Assembly: GCA_025331125.1 (NCBI GenBank)
Contig: JAOALB010000090.1
Location: 124,001-188,000 of the forward strand
Reading direction: 5' to 3'
Origin: Mycogone perniciosa
Lineage: Eukaryota; Ascomycota; Sordariomycetes; Hypocreales; Hypocreaceae
DNA length: 64,000 nucleotides
Positions within the stretch are counted from its first letter, which is position 1, and each line of letters begins with the position of its first letter. The notes under the pieces are model-generated. The model was not told the origin of the DNA. It saw nothing but the letters and a program-made list of their open reading frames with translations, and ran no database searches. This document shows, in pieces, positions 1 to 10,492 of the stretch. The translations under genes were made by a program, and so were the position numbers.

Positions 1-395
1 TATTTGACTGTAGTGTCCAGGGTGGAGGGGAATGTGTTCTCAAACAATCTGGCGAGATCGGGGTCCTTGAGTCGTGCTTTGATGTCACTGATGACTTTCT
101 GCGATTTACAGGTATGAGCAGAAGTCGTTGCAGGAAATTGTATTGAAGCACTCACCTCCACTGCCGAGCTGCGGAATGTTCTGCACTCCTCACTAGGCCT
201 CATGAACGGAAGCTTCAGCGGCCCTGTTGAAAACGGTGCATGTGGCTGCTTCGAGTAATCATTATAGTCAGGGCATGAAGGTGGCGTCCGGTTATGTGCC
301 TGGAAATCCTGCCAGCCAGCCAGTACCGCTGTGGGGAAGCCGGCCAGCAAACACAGTGTGGCGCTCACAATGCATTGGGTTGAGAAGCGAGGCAT
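1..395 (-). CDS. GH125 exo-alpha-1,6-mannosidase-like protein, 5' part (runs off left edge)
   Basis: Partial gene whose 3' part lies outside the window. Exon 1 is 395-156 (80 codons, phase 0) and exon 2 starts at 98 and continues past base 1. The intron (155-99) has a GTGAGT donor and a TCGCAG acceptor. The protein opens with a likely signal peptide: a short basic start, then a hydrophobic run ending near an Ala-Gly. The mature N-terminus contains CPDYNDYSKQPHAPFSTGPL and, after the intron, DPDLARLFENTFPSTLDTTV. Both are characteristic of fungal GH125 (formerly DUF1237) proteins, which remove alpha-1,6-linked mannose and are usually secreted or act in the secretory pathway. The start at 395 is chosen because the signal peptide begins there. 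The catalytic residues lie outside the window, so activity cannot be judged. Confidence 0.8.
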   Translation of the reverse strand, partial: MPRFSTQCIVSATLCLLAGFPTAVLAGWQDFQAHNRTPPSCPDYNDYSKQPHAPFSTGPLKLPFMRPSEECRTFRSSAVEVSASIQFPATTSAHTCKSQKVISDIKARLKDPDLARLFENTFPSTLDTTVK

Positions 396-1455
396 CTTGT
401 GGTGCTGAGATCTCGTGTAAGTCGTGATGGCTTCAACAACGATGGCTTCACATTCAACCACGCAAGAGCTCCTAGAGAGAACATTGGTTGGAACTGCTTC
501 TGGGTTGCAGTGATCAACATTCTGCTTGCTGATCTCTGTCTTGGACATCCGGTATTTATACGAGTTTGCTACCATACCGTTACACTGAGATGAGTGGGGG
601 AGCAACATGTGCGATGACCTCCGTCGCTGCTGTGACCGAAATGTGCGGGGAAGTAACCAATTAGATACTAATGGAATGTATAATGCACGCCGAGATTGAG
701 GAGATTCGGGATTTGGGAGATTCAGGATTTGAGATTCTTACGTGGGGAGTGAACAAAGGATGCATCGTGGGGGATATTGGCGATGTGCCACTGATTAGCA
801 ATTTGGGGGTTCTGTTTAACCGGATCCTTTTAAGCTTTGAAGGGATTCGGGTTATAGTATTACGAGGTTTATCATTGACCTTTACGATTAGTAGTATGTA
901 TAATGGGGGATGCAGTATATATCACTTCGTCTTCCTGGGTAGTGACACATACAATGGTTTCCTTGGGTAAATAGGTAAGACATGGAATCGCTGATCCTCC
1001 GGGACAACACCACTGTAGGCTACTACTTGGGGGGTCTAGCTACAGCCACAATGACTTGATTTACAGGTCCGTGTTGAACCGCTCCAATCGCGCACTTATA
1101 ATGTTGAATGCCGATTACGAAGTATATACGGAGGATGAAGTACATAACCCTCATAAATGCCGCCGCCCCGTACGGTGCTACATAATTACAGATGTACGGA
1201 GTACAAAGGATATGAATGCATGTGCGGAATCCTCCGTACCATGAGGAATCAATGGAATTGAACAATGTAGGCAGGCAAACAGACTGATTTGATCCGCAAG
1301 ACTTTAGGCTGCCGTTATAAGCCGCTGTACCGTAATCCGGCCTGACGTGAATATGACGGATAATGTGAGACCAGCCCTTGATTTCTTCTTTTCTACTTCG
1401 TATTGTGTCCAACACTTTGCTGCGTTCGTTGATCCTTGAAAAAATCAGCGTCACG
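396..1455. other. intergenic, no gene recognised
   Basis: This is the divergent region between the GH125-like gene and the macro-domain gene, so it probably carries both promoters. Its short open frames resemble no protein family I know and have random-looking composition. A single TACGGAGTAC palindrome lies at 1195-1204. Confidence 0.5.
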
Positions 1456-2193
1456 ATGGCCTCTCAACCTATTTCAGGCTCTGTGCCTCACATTATTGCC
1501 CTTTGCATGCAGGAACATTTCATCGAAGCCCTACAAGAGGCCATCTCATCATACCAGCTCACACCGTCCGTCTCCTTCACTTTTCATGACTCCGCTTTAT
1601 CCTTCGTCCCTTCGTCCTCGTCGTTTGAAGCCATCGTATCGCCGGCAAACTCATACGGTCGCCTAGACGGCGGCTTTGACGATGCTATTTCACGGGCATT
1701 TTCTCCTCAAGGAGATTACCTCGCACTGACCAGAGCCGCTCAAGCGAAGCTGTATGACGAATGGCGGGGTTTCGCGCCGCCAGGAACTTGCACGATTCTA
1801 CGCATCCCGGACGAGTTCCACGCGCAATCCAAAAATGTCTGGGGGACCAAGTATCTGGCGCTTTGCCCTACGATGCGTGTTCCTCAGGACGTGACGTGGG
1901 ATCGAGAGATTGTGTATGAAAGCATGTGGAGTCTTCTCTGTGCCATTGACAAGCACAACCGATCAGTGCAGACTGGGAAGAGCGAGCCGGGCGAAGAGGA
2001 GATCCGCAGCATCTTGATGGTCCCTATGGCTGCTGGTACCGGCAGAGTGAGTGCTGCAAAATGGGCTGCTCAGGTCGCGCTTGCGATCAAGCATTATGTC
2101 GATGCCATACATAACCCTGGAAAATGGAGCGCACTCGAACACGATGAGATTTTTGAGAGCGTCGACGAGGTTGCGGAAACATGGGCCCTATAG
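1456..2193 (+). CDS. macro domain-like protein (YMR087W-type)
   Basis: Single-exon gene for a 245-residue protein. The frame is open upstream to 1378, but the ATG at 1456 has a better context and starts at the conserved part. Residues 61-76 read VSPANSYGRLDGGFDD, the ADP-ribose-binding loop of macro domains. A second loop near residues 182-195 reads VPMAAGTGRVSAAKWA. The RLDGGFD form is the one seen in the yeast YMR087W group, which relates to ADP-ribose-1''-phosphate processing after tRNA splicing. No signal peptide or membrane segment is visible, so the protein is probably cytosolic or nuclear. The exact substrate is inferred from the family, not shown here. Confidence 0.8.
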   Translation: MASQPISGSVPHIIALCMQEHFIEALQEAISSYQLTPSVSFTFHDSALSFVPSSSSFEAIVSPANSYGRLDGGFDDAISRAFSPQGDYLALTRAAQAKLYDEWRGFAPPGTCTILRIPDEFHAQSKNVWGTKYLALCPTMRVPQDVTWDREIVYESMWSLLCAIDKHNRSVQTGKSEPGEEEIRSILMVPMAAGTGRVSAAKWAAQVALAIKHYVDAIHNPGKWSALEHDEIFESVDEVAETWAL

Positions 2194-3038
2194 AGGAATT
2201 CCAGGTGCTGTCGCGCTATGGAGGAATGCTGGCGTCGCATCTTCAATGCCATAAAAGCCCAAAAGACAAGATGAAATCCGTTTGGGTGTTGCCTAGGGCA
2301 GTGATATCTGAAGGACTCGAGACGAAGCAATGATGCATTCGGTGGCAATGATATTCCGCTCCGAAGTATGTGGGGGTCCTGTGGGCGGTGAGCCAATTCT
2401 GCCGCTTTGTCGCGACTGTAAATAATCTTCTTCTTGGCCCAAACCTCACGGATCCTCTTCTTCCATCGCCGCGATTCACGCGTCCGTCCTGCGTGCATAT
2501 GCCAGGCAAATTTTTCTCCTCAGTCCGAGGCCAGGAAATTCTTGCGACTAACTCCTCGGCTCTCTTGCCATTGCTTTTTGAGTGGAAGCAAAGCATGCTT
2601 GGTGGTACTCTTCAGTGCAGTATCACGGCATAGCTAATCCATAGGTAAGCCAGGCTCAGATCCGTTCTATTGTCCTCTCGCTGCTTCATTTTCCCATCAC
2701 TCCTTCATGATTAAATTTCCATCACATTCGCAGTTTCCACGCTAGCCGTCGCTTGAGCCTTTTCAGACGCGCGATGAGCGTATTAACCTTCCTTGGATGT
2801 ATGATTTTGTGGATTGATTCCCGATTTTAAACGGCATCTTGTTTTCAAAGACCCTTGACTGACTTGCTGTGGCCATTCAGGTACTATATAATTGATTATC
2901 TCCCGATATCGACCGAGAATATCCCGAGGGGTAATGAGGTTCAGTTTCCTTGCTCTTGTTTAGATTTACGAGGCAATGGATACGCGTTTGGCTAGACAGA
3001 TGCAGTTTGATAATGCGAATAACATACCGATTCCTTTA
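2194..3038. other. intergenic, no gene recognised
   Basis: Several overlapping frames of 70-130 codons occur on both strands, but none shows a recognisable motif, and their overlap suggests chance. It probably holds the 3' end of the macro-domain transcript. Confidence 0.45.
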
Positions 3039-3849
3039 CTACAAATGGCCCCTCTCCAGCTCCAGATGCTTATAAGCGTGGGAAAACACCCTTGGTCCAA
3101 CTGCCGCAAGCCTATTGCCCCGAGCCAACACTCTGTCCAGCCGTATTGATGGCGCCCAGGCGTCTTGATCTATTGGGAAATGCAAAATAATTGCTGACCC
3201 AACGTCGTCGAACCCTCTGCGAGTCTTCGATATCACACATCCGTATAGTTGCCTGTCCCACACAGTGTTCAACAGTCTGGTCAGGTCACAGCGCTTGGCC
3301 TTGATAAAGCCCACAATCGTAGTATGACCCTTTGTCAGTAAAGATGATACAACGAATGAGGCCGGTTCGTTCTGTGTCGTCTCGATCCACGCAGTCATGT
3401 CCCGCCCAAGGAGACGTCTCGTGATAGGTATACTATGTGTCGCGCTCATCAACTCCTGCAACAAGAGCCAAAGCACATATCAGAGTCTTTTGCGGCAAAT
3501 CAGCACTCTGTCATCCCTTTCCTTGGACAAACCTACTCCTTTGTGCTGTGTGTGAATATGTCGGCGCATCTGCTTTCTGTGGTGTCATCTCTTCTGCGAT
3601 CCACCGCCAGCATTTTGAGAGCGTTCCAATTCTGGCTGATCTACCAAGTGACGGCGAAGGAATCAGTCTTGATACCGCATTTCTCGAACAACCAGATCCC
3701 GTTATTAATGCTTGCTGGTAACAAGGAGGCGAGGACAAATAGGCTGGCCCGTCTGGCCCATTGTACGGCGGTGGGTTCTGTTCTGCCGAATCGCTCTCAA
3801 CTGATATCGGCTCGACCTGACGATGCGGACTGGCACTGTGATCCATCAC
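3039..3849 (-). CDS. doubtful hypothetical protein, two exons at most
   Basis: Weak gene model. The frame 3849-3511 starts with an ATG and encodes a proline/tyrosine-rich N-terminus (NPPPYNGPDGPAYLSSPPCY) typical of disordered fungal proteins with PY motifs. The frame 3476-3039 continues on the same strand. A good 3' splice site (CTCTTGTTGCAG) ends at 3456, with CTGAT as a possible branch point. I could not find a canonical donor that keeps both frames in phase: the obvious GTAGGT at 3536 gives the wrong phase. A 183-codon ATG-initiated frame on the other strand (3435-3986) overlaps and cannot be excluded. I recognise no domain. Confidence 0.3.
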
Positions 3850-5085
3850 ACGTCCTTACAACGTACCGCGATTTTCGAGAGAAAGAATTATTGTTCATAA
3901 ATGGTACAAAGTGTTCTTTCCCGCCGGCTCGCTATAGTGTATATATGTCATTCTCACTCTTCTCGGCTGAATCACTAAACCACTAGGTATCCATCATGTG
4001 TTTTCAGCCGACTTCTAGGTTGGGATAGCTGCTTAAGAAGGGGAAAACGCCAAAAATCTTGGCGTGAGCCCGAGCTGAGCGAAATGCAACACCCCCGACC
4101 TGTCATTCAGATGCCAATAAATGGTTCGTTACATTGATCCGTGTGTGCATGCGTGTCATAGGAACGTCCACTTGCGGGGGAGCAGTAGATGGATATTGAG
4201 CTCTGAACCAGTGAAAGGTCCTCCAAGCACTCCATGATGGGTATGAACCATGCGAAGATCACGGTTTTTTTCTTCTTTTTTTTTCTCTTTTTTTTAAACA
4301 GAGAAGGGCTCTAGATGGGCCATGATGTATGTTTGAACACACCCCGCTTCTTAACCACAACTGGTATTAGTTAGGTCAAGTGTTGGCACTTTATGTGAGT
4401 TCAACATCCCGCCACTATGTATGGTCACGTTCCCTGTCATGAAATAAGCATAAATGACTAACTCCTCTACAGAGAGTACCATTTACACGTAGAATTGCCA
4501 TGTTTGCTGATGTGCTCGTGACTTGAATAGTGGCTGCATCAATGGTTTCTCTTGGAACGTTGCCTCATTAGGGTAGTATCATCTTCGTTGCCTTCGACGA
4601 TATGGTGGGAGGTGCGGCGTGGAGTTATTTTTCGATCAATGAAATACTGATCAAATTAGACCAGATTTATATCAGTGTTTGATATACAAGTACTTTCTCT
4701 TTCTCTTATATCATGTAAGACGAGCACAAGAGACCTCGCTTCCAAACAGCTCGGAGATTCAGCGAGTTGTTGATATTGTCAACGGAATTCCCTTCCGCTA
4801 GGGCCAAATCTGCCCTGAACCCCTCAACACGACCCCTGTTCCCTAAGCGTACCCATGCTGGCGTTGCATTAAGCTGCGTACTCGTACTACGAAGTAGGAT
4901 GCCTTCATTTTGACAGCTTGCCCAAACCGTGTGAAGAGAAGAGTTAATAACTGGACTGGCAACTCCGTTTGTGGGGGAAAATATGGAGTCGATATTGAAT
5001 CACCGGCCTGGTGCATTCCTTCTGACAATGACACGTGCGTCAAATTCTTGATGAGGTGATATGCGAGGCATGCATCGCATGAGCC

Positions 5086-5112
5086 TACGGAGTACTCCGT
5101 ACTTCGTACGTA
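5086..5112. repeat. TACGGAGTA/TACTTCGTA palindrome cluster
   Basis: The stretch is built from alternating TACGGAGTA, TACTCCGTA and TACTTCGTA units, so it can fold into nested hairpins. The same units recur throughout the intergenic DNA of this window. Confidence 0.8.
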
Positions 5113-5771
5113 GTTAGTTATAGAATGACAATTGTCGTCCGTTTCAACTGTTATACGAAATATCAGCATCGCAAATACATACTTCGTATATCGAGGTGCA
5201 TGGAGTCGGAAAAGTTTGTTATCTGCGTAAGTACAAAAGTAAGCTAATGAAGAAGACTCGAAGGGATCGACATGCGCGCCAGCTTCGATTGAGGAAGCCG
5301 AGCTGGAGGATCATACACGTGATGCTTCGTACTCCGTATTAACTTCTCGGTTGATCCTCCAGGAACCTCATAGGAAGAATAGAGTCCGGGAGCACGGAGC
5401 CGGAGCAATAAATACTGCTTGCCGGCCTGATTGTTCGGTTGGATCGGTATGCCAGCGGAAGCTGAACAGGACTGGCGCCAGGGGCCGATGACGAGACGCG
5501 AACGGCCGCATGGCGCACTCCAGCTCATCTTATTGTGTTTACTCTTTGCTTCGCAAGGAGTATTGATCAACGTGCTTACGAAGTAATATTCGATTGTCAT
5601 ATATTCTTGAAAGGCGGCTTGTGTGTTGATCTCCCTTGATCAGCAATTTAAGCAGTAATTACGAGACGCCAATGACGTCTTATCATGGGGATTCGGGCGG
5701 CGGGCGAGTGTCACGGAATCTGCAGCTCCAAAGGAGTTTTTGCAGAGTAGTGCTTCGTAATGACCTTGAAC

Positions 5772-5862
5772 TACTCCGTACTCCGTACGGATAATGTGGT
5801 GATGTTGCCAGCTACTAATACCTCGTACTTCGTACATACATAGTACTGCTACGAAGTACTAT
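5772..5862. repeat. TACTCCGTA/TACGAAGTA palindrome cluster
   Basis: Two dense blocks of the short palindrome family: tandem TACTCCGTACTCCGTACGG at 5772-5790, and TACTTCGTAC facing TACGAAGTAC at 5825-5862. The second pair forms an inverted repeat around a short spacer. Confidence 0.8.
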
Positions 5863-7714
5863 CAATGCCGGTTCCACGGCACTCCCTGACTCGGTTAGGC
5901 AATGCAATGTTGTGCTGCCCAAGTTTCTTGTCTGTGCCGTGGCTGTCTATGGCTGTCTATGGCTGTTTCGACTTGGATCGCGACAAAAGGTCTGCGACAA
6001 AGATCGTCGCCTCGTCGTCATCGACACGAATCAGTTGACATGGATGGGAACATGCCGGAGAGCAATGATCAACACTTATAAAGGGGTTGCAATGTCTAGT
6101 CACGACTAATGTAGGAAGTCGCACGAAGTAATGGTTTTTACTGCTCTCCCCCTATTCCATCGCTCTGTCTCCTGCATACACTGTCTGCACTGTAAAAACC
6201 ACGCGCCAGGGAAGCAAACGCATTGGCACCAGGAGCAAAAAGTGTACGCCAAGGCAGAAGATGTGAATCGATAGTTTGGCAGGGCTGAAGGAATGTCTGC
6301 AACGGAGGAAGCCCTATTTTCAGGGACAAATCGTGAGGAGGGGAACCCTACTCCGTACTCCGTTCACAAAAGGAAGAAAACTGAAGGAAGAAAACTGACA
6401 GAACCCGCCAGAAAAAACGTTGCAAAACGCCACCAAGTCTTGTCTCATCAACTTGGCTTTGCTTGGCTGTCTTGGCTTCCAACTCTCTTTAATTGTTTCT
6501 GCGGGTCTGAAATCTTGATTTGCCTGGGCTGACTGCCTCATTAGGACTGGGCTATCCAACCAGGGGCATTCATTTCGAGAGCCGGTTACCAGGGACTTTA
6601 ACAGCTCTCAGCCTTTTTTCCGCAAAGTCATCATACCGCAGATTTTTCAAGCGTTGCAGGCGTGAGCAGAGGTTATCATTAATAACGGGAGCTACAATAT
6701 AAGTAATCAATAATACCCTGTACGAAGTAGAAAATAAGCAAAAGAAACTACCATTAGTACGAAGTGCTACTTCAACGGCGAGCGGCATTTCGGTTCCAGG
6801 CACCTGGCAAAAGTACGACTAGTGTTGATAGTGCAAACAATGCATCTGTACGGAGTACAACCGGGAGCAATTGTCCAGGTATGTGGTACTTGAGGGAGGG
6901 CCAATGCTCGTGGATCGCCGATCACACCATAGCAAAGCCGGTTTGTTAGTCTCGGTATAAGTGCTCACTGGCAAGACTGAGCGGGCGTTCAGCTTCTCTT
7001 CCACGGTGTTAGTGTGTGTTAGTAAAGCATTACGAGAGCTTGTATCTTCGACGCCCTCCTGTGACGTTCTCTGTACTGTCCGAGTTCCTGTCTCGCTGCC
7101 CCTGTAAATCTCAGCCTGGGGATCTTCCCCATCTTGTCCAACCGTTCCTCTGGGCAAGGTCCAGGTTAATGTGCCCTGTTAATGACCCTCTTTGGACCCT
7201 CTTATCATCTTCCGACATCTCATTCTATTCCATAGCGCCGCCGCTTGTTATCTGCTGGACTCGCTTCTCTTTCTCCCCGTGGCTTTTCTTTTACCCCGAC
7301 TGATGGGAAGCTTCGCTTGACGGGCTTTGTTTGCGTGTTTGCTGCTGTTTTCTTTCCCTTCCGTCTTTCGACGCCCTTGGTTTGGATCGATTGGATTCGA
7401 TCCGTGTCACTCGTTCAGCTACACCCGTTTATCTCTTCTTCTGGTCCGCACTCAAGCGGTCCGCTTGCAGCTTCCCCCAAGTCCTCGGTGTGAACGAAAA
7501 CCGTTTGTATCATAACCTGGACAATCTCAATTCCTCCCTCTGGAAAAAACTCTTGTTGCGCTGGAAGGTCCCAACGGCAGAGCTGGGCCTCGGCGACGGA
7601 CCTCCAATACCCATTCTGATTCTGACGCATAACGGTCAAGCTGAGTCGAAGCGCGTTTTGTCCCACCGTGACTGTAGAATGGGAGTCAAGGTGCCGAACC
7701 CCCACGACATTACA

Positions 7715-9343
7715 ATGCGGAATCCCCTCGTCAGGATTTTACTGGGCGCCTTGGTGGTGTTGCTCATTCTCACAACCACCTTGCGACATGATACTCTGAA
7801 TGTCCGCTCACAAGTCCTCGAACACACCGGCCTAAAGCGTCCCTCGACTGTCGACACCCAGCAACGGCTCGACGACAAGCCTGCCGAGGCAGCCTCCAAC
7901 CCACCAGCCTCCAAAAACCCTGGTGACGGCGAGCACAAGAGTAATATTAAGATGGACTGCAATGCCGACCTGACCCATCTTACCGAGATCAAGAACCGAT
8001 ACAAACTCGAGTCGAGGTTTCAGTACATGAAACGCTATGTTCGATTTACCCGCAAGGAGGGCCTGAAGCGCAAGAAGATGACCAAGCTGCCCCATAACCT
8101 GCTCATCGACAGCTTCAGAACCATTGAGCTAGGAAAGCCGTTCGGTGGTGGTAATACATGTGCCACTCCCCTAGAGGTCGAGGTCCCTGCGTCCGGTTTC
8201 CCTCGAACAGTCAACGCCTCCGAATTTATGTTTGGGGTTTCGACCAGTTACAAGCGTTTCATGGACACCAAGATATCTCCTATCAACGAATGGATATTCT
8301 GGCTCACAGACGGCCAAGGGAATTCTAACGGCGGTAAGCTGCTTCTCATGCTTCTCGATGCAACCGATGAACAGCTCCAGGAAGTGGCCAATATGCTCGG
8401 CGACGTAGGCATTGACGTCGACGTCTACCATTCTAACTCCTCTGTCGAGATGGCCGTTCGCTATCTCACTCTCGTGCCCACGCTATACACGCACCCTGAC
8501 TCGCCTAAAAAGAAATGGCTTGTGACGTGCGATGACGACAGCTTTTTCCCCAGCATGCACGGTCTTATAGAGAAGATTTCGGAGTTCGATCATACCATGG
8601 ACATGTATATCGGCACATTGTCTGAGGATGTGGGTGCCCTTGAGCGTCATGGTTCGCAGGCTTTTGGCGGTGCTGGCGTCTTCTTGTCTCGATCCATGGC
8701 TGAGAAGATTACTAACAACTACCAAAATTGCACCTCGAAAACCAAAATTCTCGAGTCCAACTCTGGATGGGGCCCTCAGGGTGATATCCTCCTTCGCAAG
8801 TGCATCTACGAAAACACCGAAGTGCGTTTGTCAACGGTTTGGAACCTGTGGCAGCTCGACTTCTTCGGCCACCCGAGTGGCTTCTACGAATGGGGAATCA
8901 TGCCCCTTTCTCTGCATCACTATCGTGGTGGAGGCTGGCACACAGCAAAGCCTGGCCAATATGCCAAGATTGCACACACTTGTGGCGAGGACTGCACCCT
9001 AATGCGATTCCAGACAGCTGACGACTTCATCATTTCGGGCTACTCCATCGCACATTACCCCCAAGGCATCACTTTCGACACCAACCAGCTCGAAGCCACG
9101 CTCTACGCTGCGCCGGAGAATAAGGGCTGGAACCTCGACTTTGTCTTCGGACCTCGGCGACCCTCACTTCTGAAGACGGGCCGTAAAATCGCCTGGGAAC
9201 TCCAAGAGTCCGAGGTGCAGGCGGATGGATCTGTCTTGCAGACTTACACGCGCAAGAAGAATGATGATCGATGGGTTACTCCTGATAAGAAGCCCATGAG
9301 CAATATTGACGGCATTATCGAGCTGGTTTGGATTCCTTCATAA
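7715..9343 (+). CDS. GT31/Fringe-like type II membrane glycosyltransferase (DUF604 type)
   Basis: Single-exon gene for a 542-residue protein. The frame extends upstream to 7331, but the ATG at 7715 puts a single membrane anchor at residues 5-24 (VRILLGALVVLLILTTTL), as expected for a Golgi type II enzyme; an ATG at 7679 is an alternative. The lumenal part has EWIFWLTDGQG, then WLVTCDDDSFF near residues 268-278. CDDDSFF is the metal-binding DxD motif of Fringe-like GT31 enzymes. It is followed by GGAGVFLSRSMAEKI and SGWGPQGDILLRKC, a typical Fringe-family core. Such enzymes transfer a sugar from UDP-sugar donors to glycans. Donor and acceptor cannot be told from sequence. Confidence 0.85.
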   Translation: MRNPLVRILLGALVVLLILTTTLRHDTLNVRSQVLEHTGLKRPSTVDTQQRLDDKPAEAASNPPASKNPGDGEHKSNIKMDCNADLTHLTEIKNRYKLESRFQYMKRYVRFTRKEGLKRKKMTKLPHNLLIDSFRTIELGKPFGGGNTCATPLEVEVPASGFPRTVNASEFMFGVSTSYKRFMDTKISPINEWIFWLTDGQGNSNGGKLLLMLLDATDEQLQEVANMLGDVGIDVDVYHSNSSVEMAVRYLTLVPTLYTHPDSPKKKWLVTCDDDSFFPSMHGLIEKISEFDHTMDMYIGTLSEDVGALERHGSQAFGGAGVFLSRSMAEKITNNYQNCTSKTKILESNSGWGPQGDILLRKCIYENTEVRLSTVWNLWQLDFFGHPSGFYEWGIMPLSLHHYRGGGWHTAKPGQYAKIAHTCGEDCTLMRFQTADDFIISGYSIAHYPQGITFDTNQLEATLYAAPENKGWNLDFVFGPRRPSLLKTGRKIAWELQESEVQADGSVLQTYTRKKNDDRWVTPDKKPMSNIDGIIELVWIPS

Positions 9344-10492
9344 GCGGGGCGATCATACTAGACGCCTTTGTTGCCCCTCGAGTTCGAAGGGTTCCTTTGA
9401 GGAGGAACCATTCATTGCAGGAGGGCGCAACGCATCCCCTACGTTTTCGTCGTAGGTGATTTGCGCACTCTCATCCTTGAGTGTTTCGGCTCCCCTTTCT
9501 TTTGGGAGACGAAAACAGAGCCTTTTAAAATTTACTGGATCATGAATGAGACGAACAGACGCGGCGGGTCGGACGAGTGAATGAACGAGCTGCCCGAAGC
9601 CGATTGCTTCGTATTAGTATTGACCTGCCAGTTCGATGGCGTATCTTGGCATAATTCTTCTTACCCCTTTCAACTTTTTTCATTTCATTTTCTTCTTCAT
9701 TTTCTTTCTCTTTATAGAGAGAGACTGGCGTTTCGGATGGGCAGGAATCCATACATGAACTTGATGCCACATGAACTGGCTGGTGTTGTTGGGAGTTGGA
9801 CGAACTCGCGACTGCTTCGTGGGTCGTTTCGTTTTTTTTCGGGACCGCTGAATTTTCATACTGCCATGAAAATTTATCATCGGTTTTCCTTTTGGGAGCA
9901 AATGCTGGTATTGTGTTGTTTTATAGAGGCCCTGTGCGTGCGTGTTGGTTTGGCACAGCGCCACGCCTCGTATCCGGTGGACAGGGAGCTTGTTAGCTGG
10001 ATCTCGGAATACGATTAGGTTGTACCTGTGAGCCAGAAGCGGATAGGGCCATAATAGATGGCCTGTGAGATGAGTTGGGAAGATTTGCTTGTCCATCAAG
10101 CTGAGGAGAATATGGAGAGCATAGAGATCGAAATTGAGGAGAAGAGCAAGACCGAGTAAATTCCACCATTTGCGGCGTAACTGCTGAATTCACCGTCGTC
10201 GTCTGATAGAATCACTTACTTAAAAGAAGTAGACATTCTGTTATTCGTGTATTATGAATTTGGAACCTCAAATGCTTCAAGATGCAGGATGCTCATGATA
10301 GAGACAACGACCGTGCTTAGTCATCATGACCCCTCCAAAGCCTCAATGCCCCGCCAACGCCTCTTAACCAAACAAATCAGCTCTGGTGAAGAGGAGCTCT
10401 CTGTCATATTGGCTAACAAAACAAAACATAACTATCAAACATCATCTTTCAAGGTCAAAGAGTCGTTTCTCCCCGGCTCCCGCGCCTCCAAA
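9344..10492. other. intergenic between glycosyltransferase and palA
   Basis: Contains the 3' end of the glycosyltransferase transcript, T-rich tracts around 9660-9720, and the promoter of palA. I recognise no further gene. Confidence 0.5.

Larger units (their letters stand above)
3987..7714. other. long palindrome-rich intergenic region
   Basis: About 3.7 kb without a convincing gene. It contains polypyrimidine tracts (for example 4264-4298) and a dense set of short palindromic repeats of the TACGGAGTA / TACTTCGTA type (5086-5112, 5325-5338, 5772-5862, 6349-6363, 6721-6730, 6848-6858). The last few hundred bases before 7715 are rich in C and T, as in a promoter and 5' leader of the glycosyltransferase gene. 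The in-frame extension of that gene back to 7331 looks like leader sequence. Confidence 0.5.

Noticed and set aside
3435..3986. 183-codon ATG-initiated plus-strand frame
   Set aside because: Overlaps the minus-strand candidate with the PPPY/PPCY-rich N-terminus, shows no motif and no intron signals. Kept only as an alternative in that entry.
7331..7714. In-frame upstream extension of the GT31 gene
   Set aside because: No protein-like pattern, C/T-rich as in leaders, and it would bury the membrane anchor 130 residues inside the protein.
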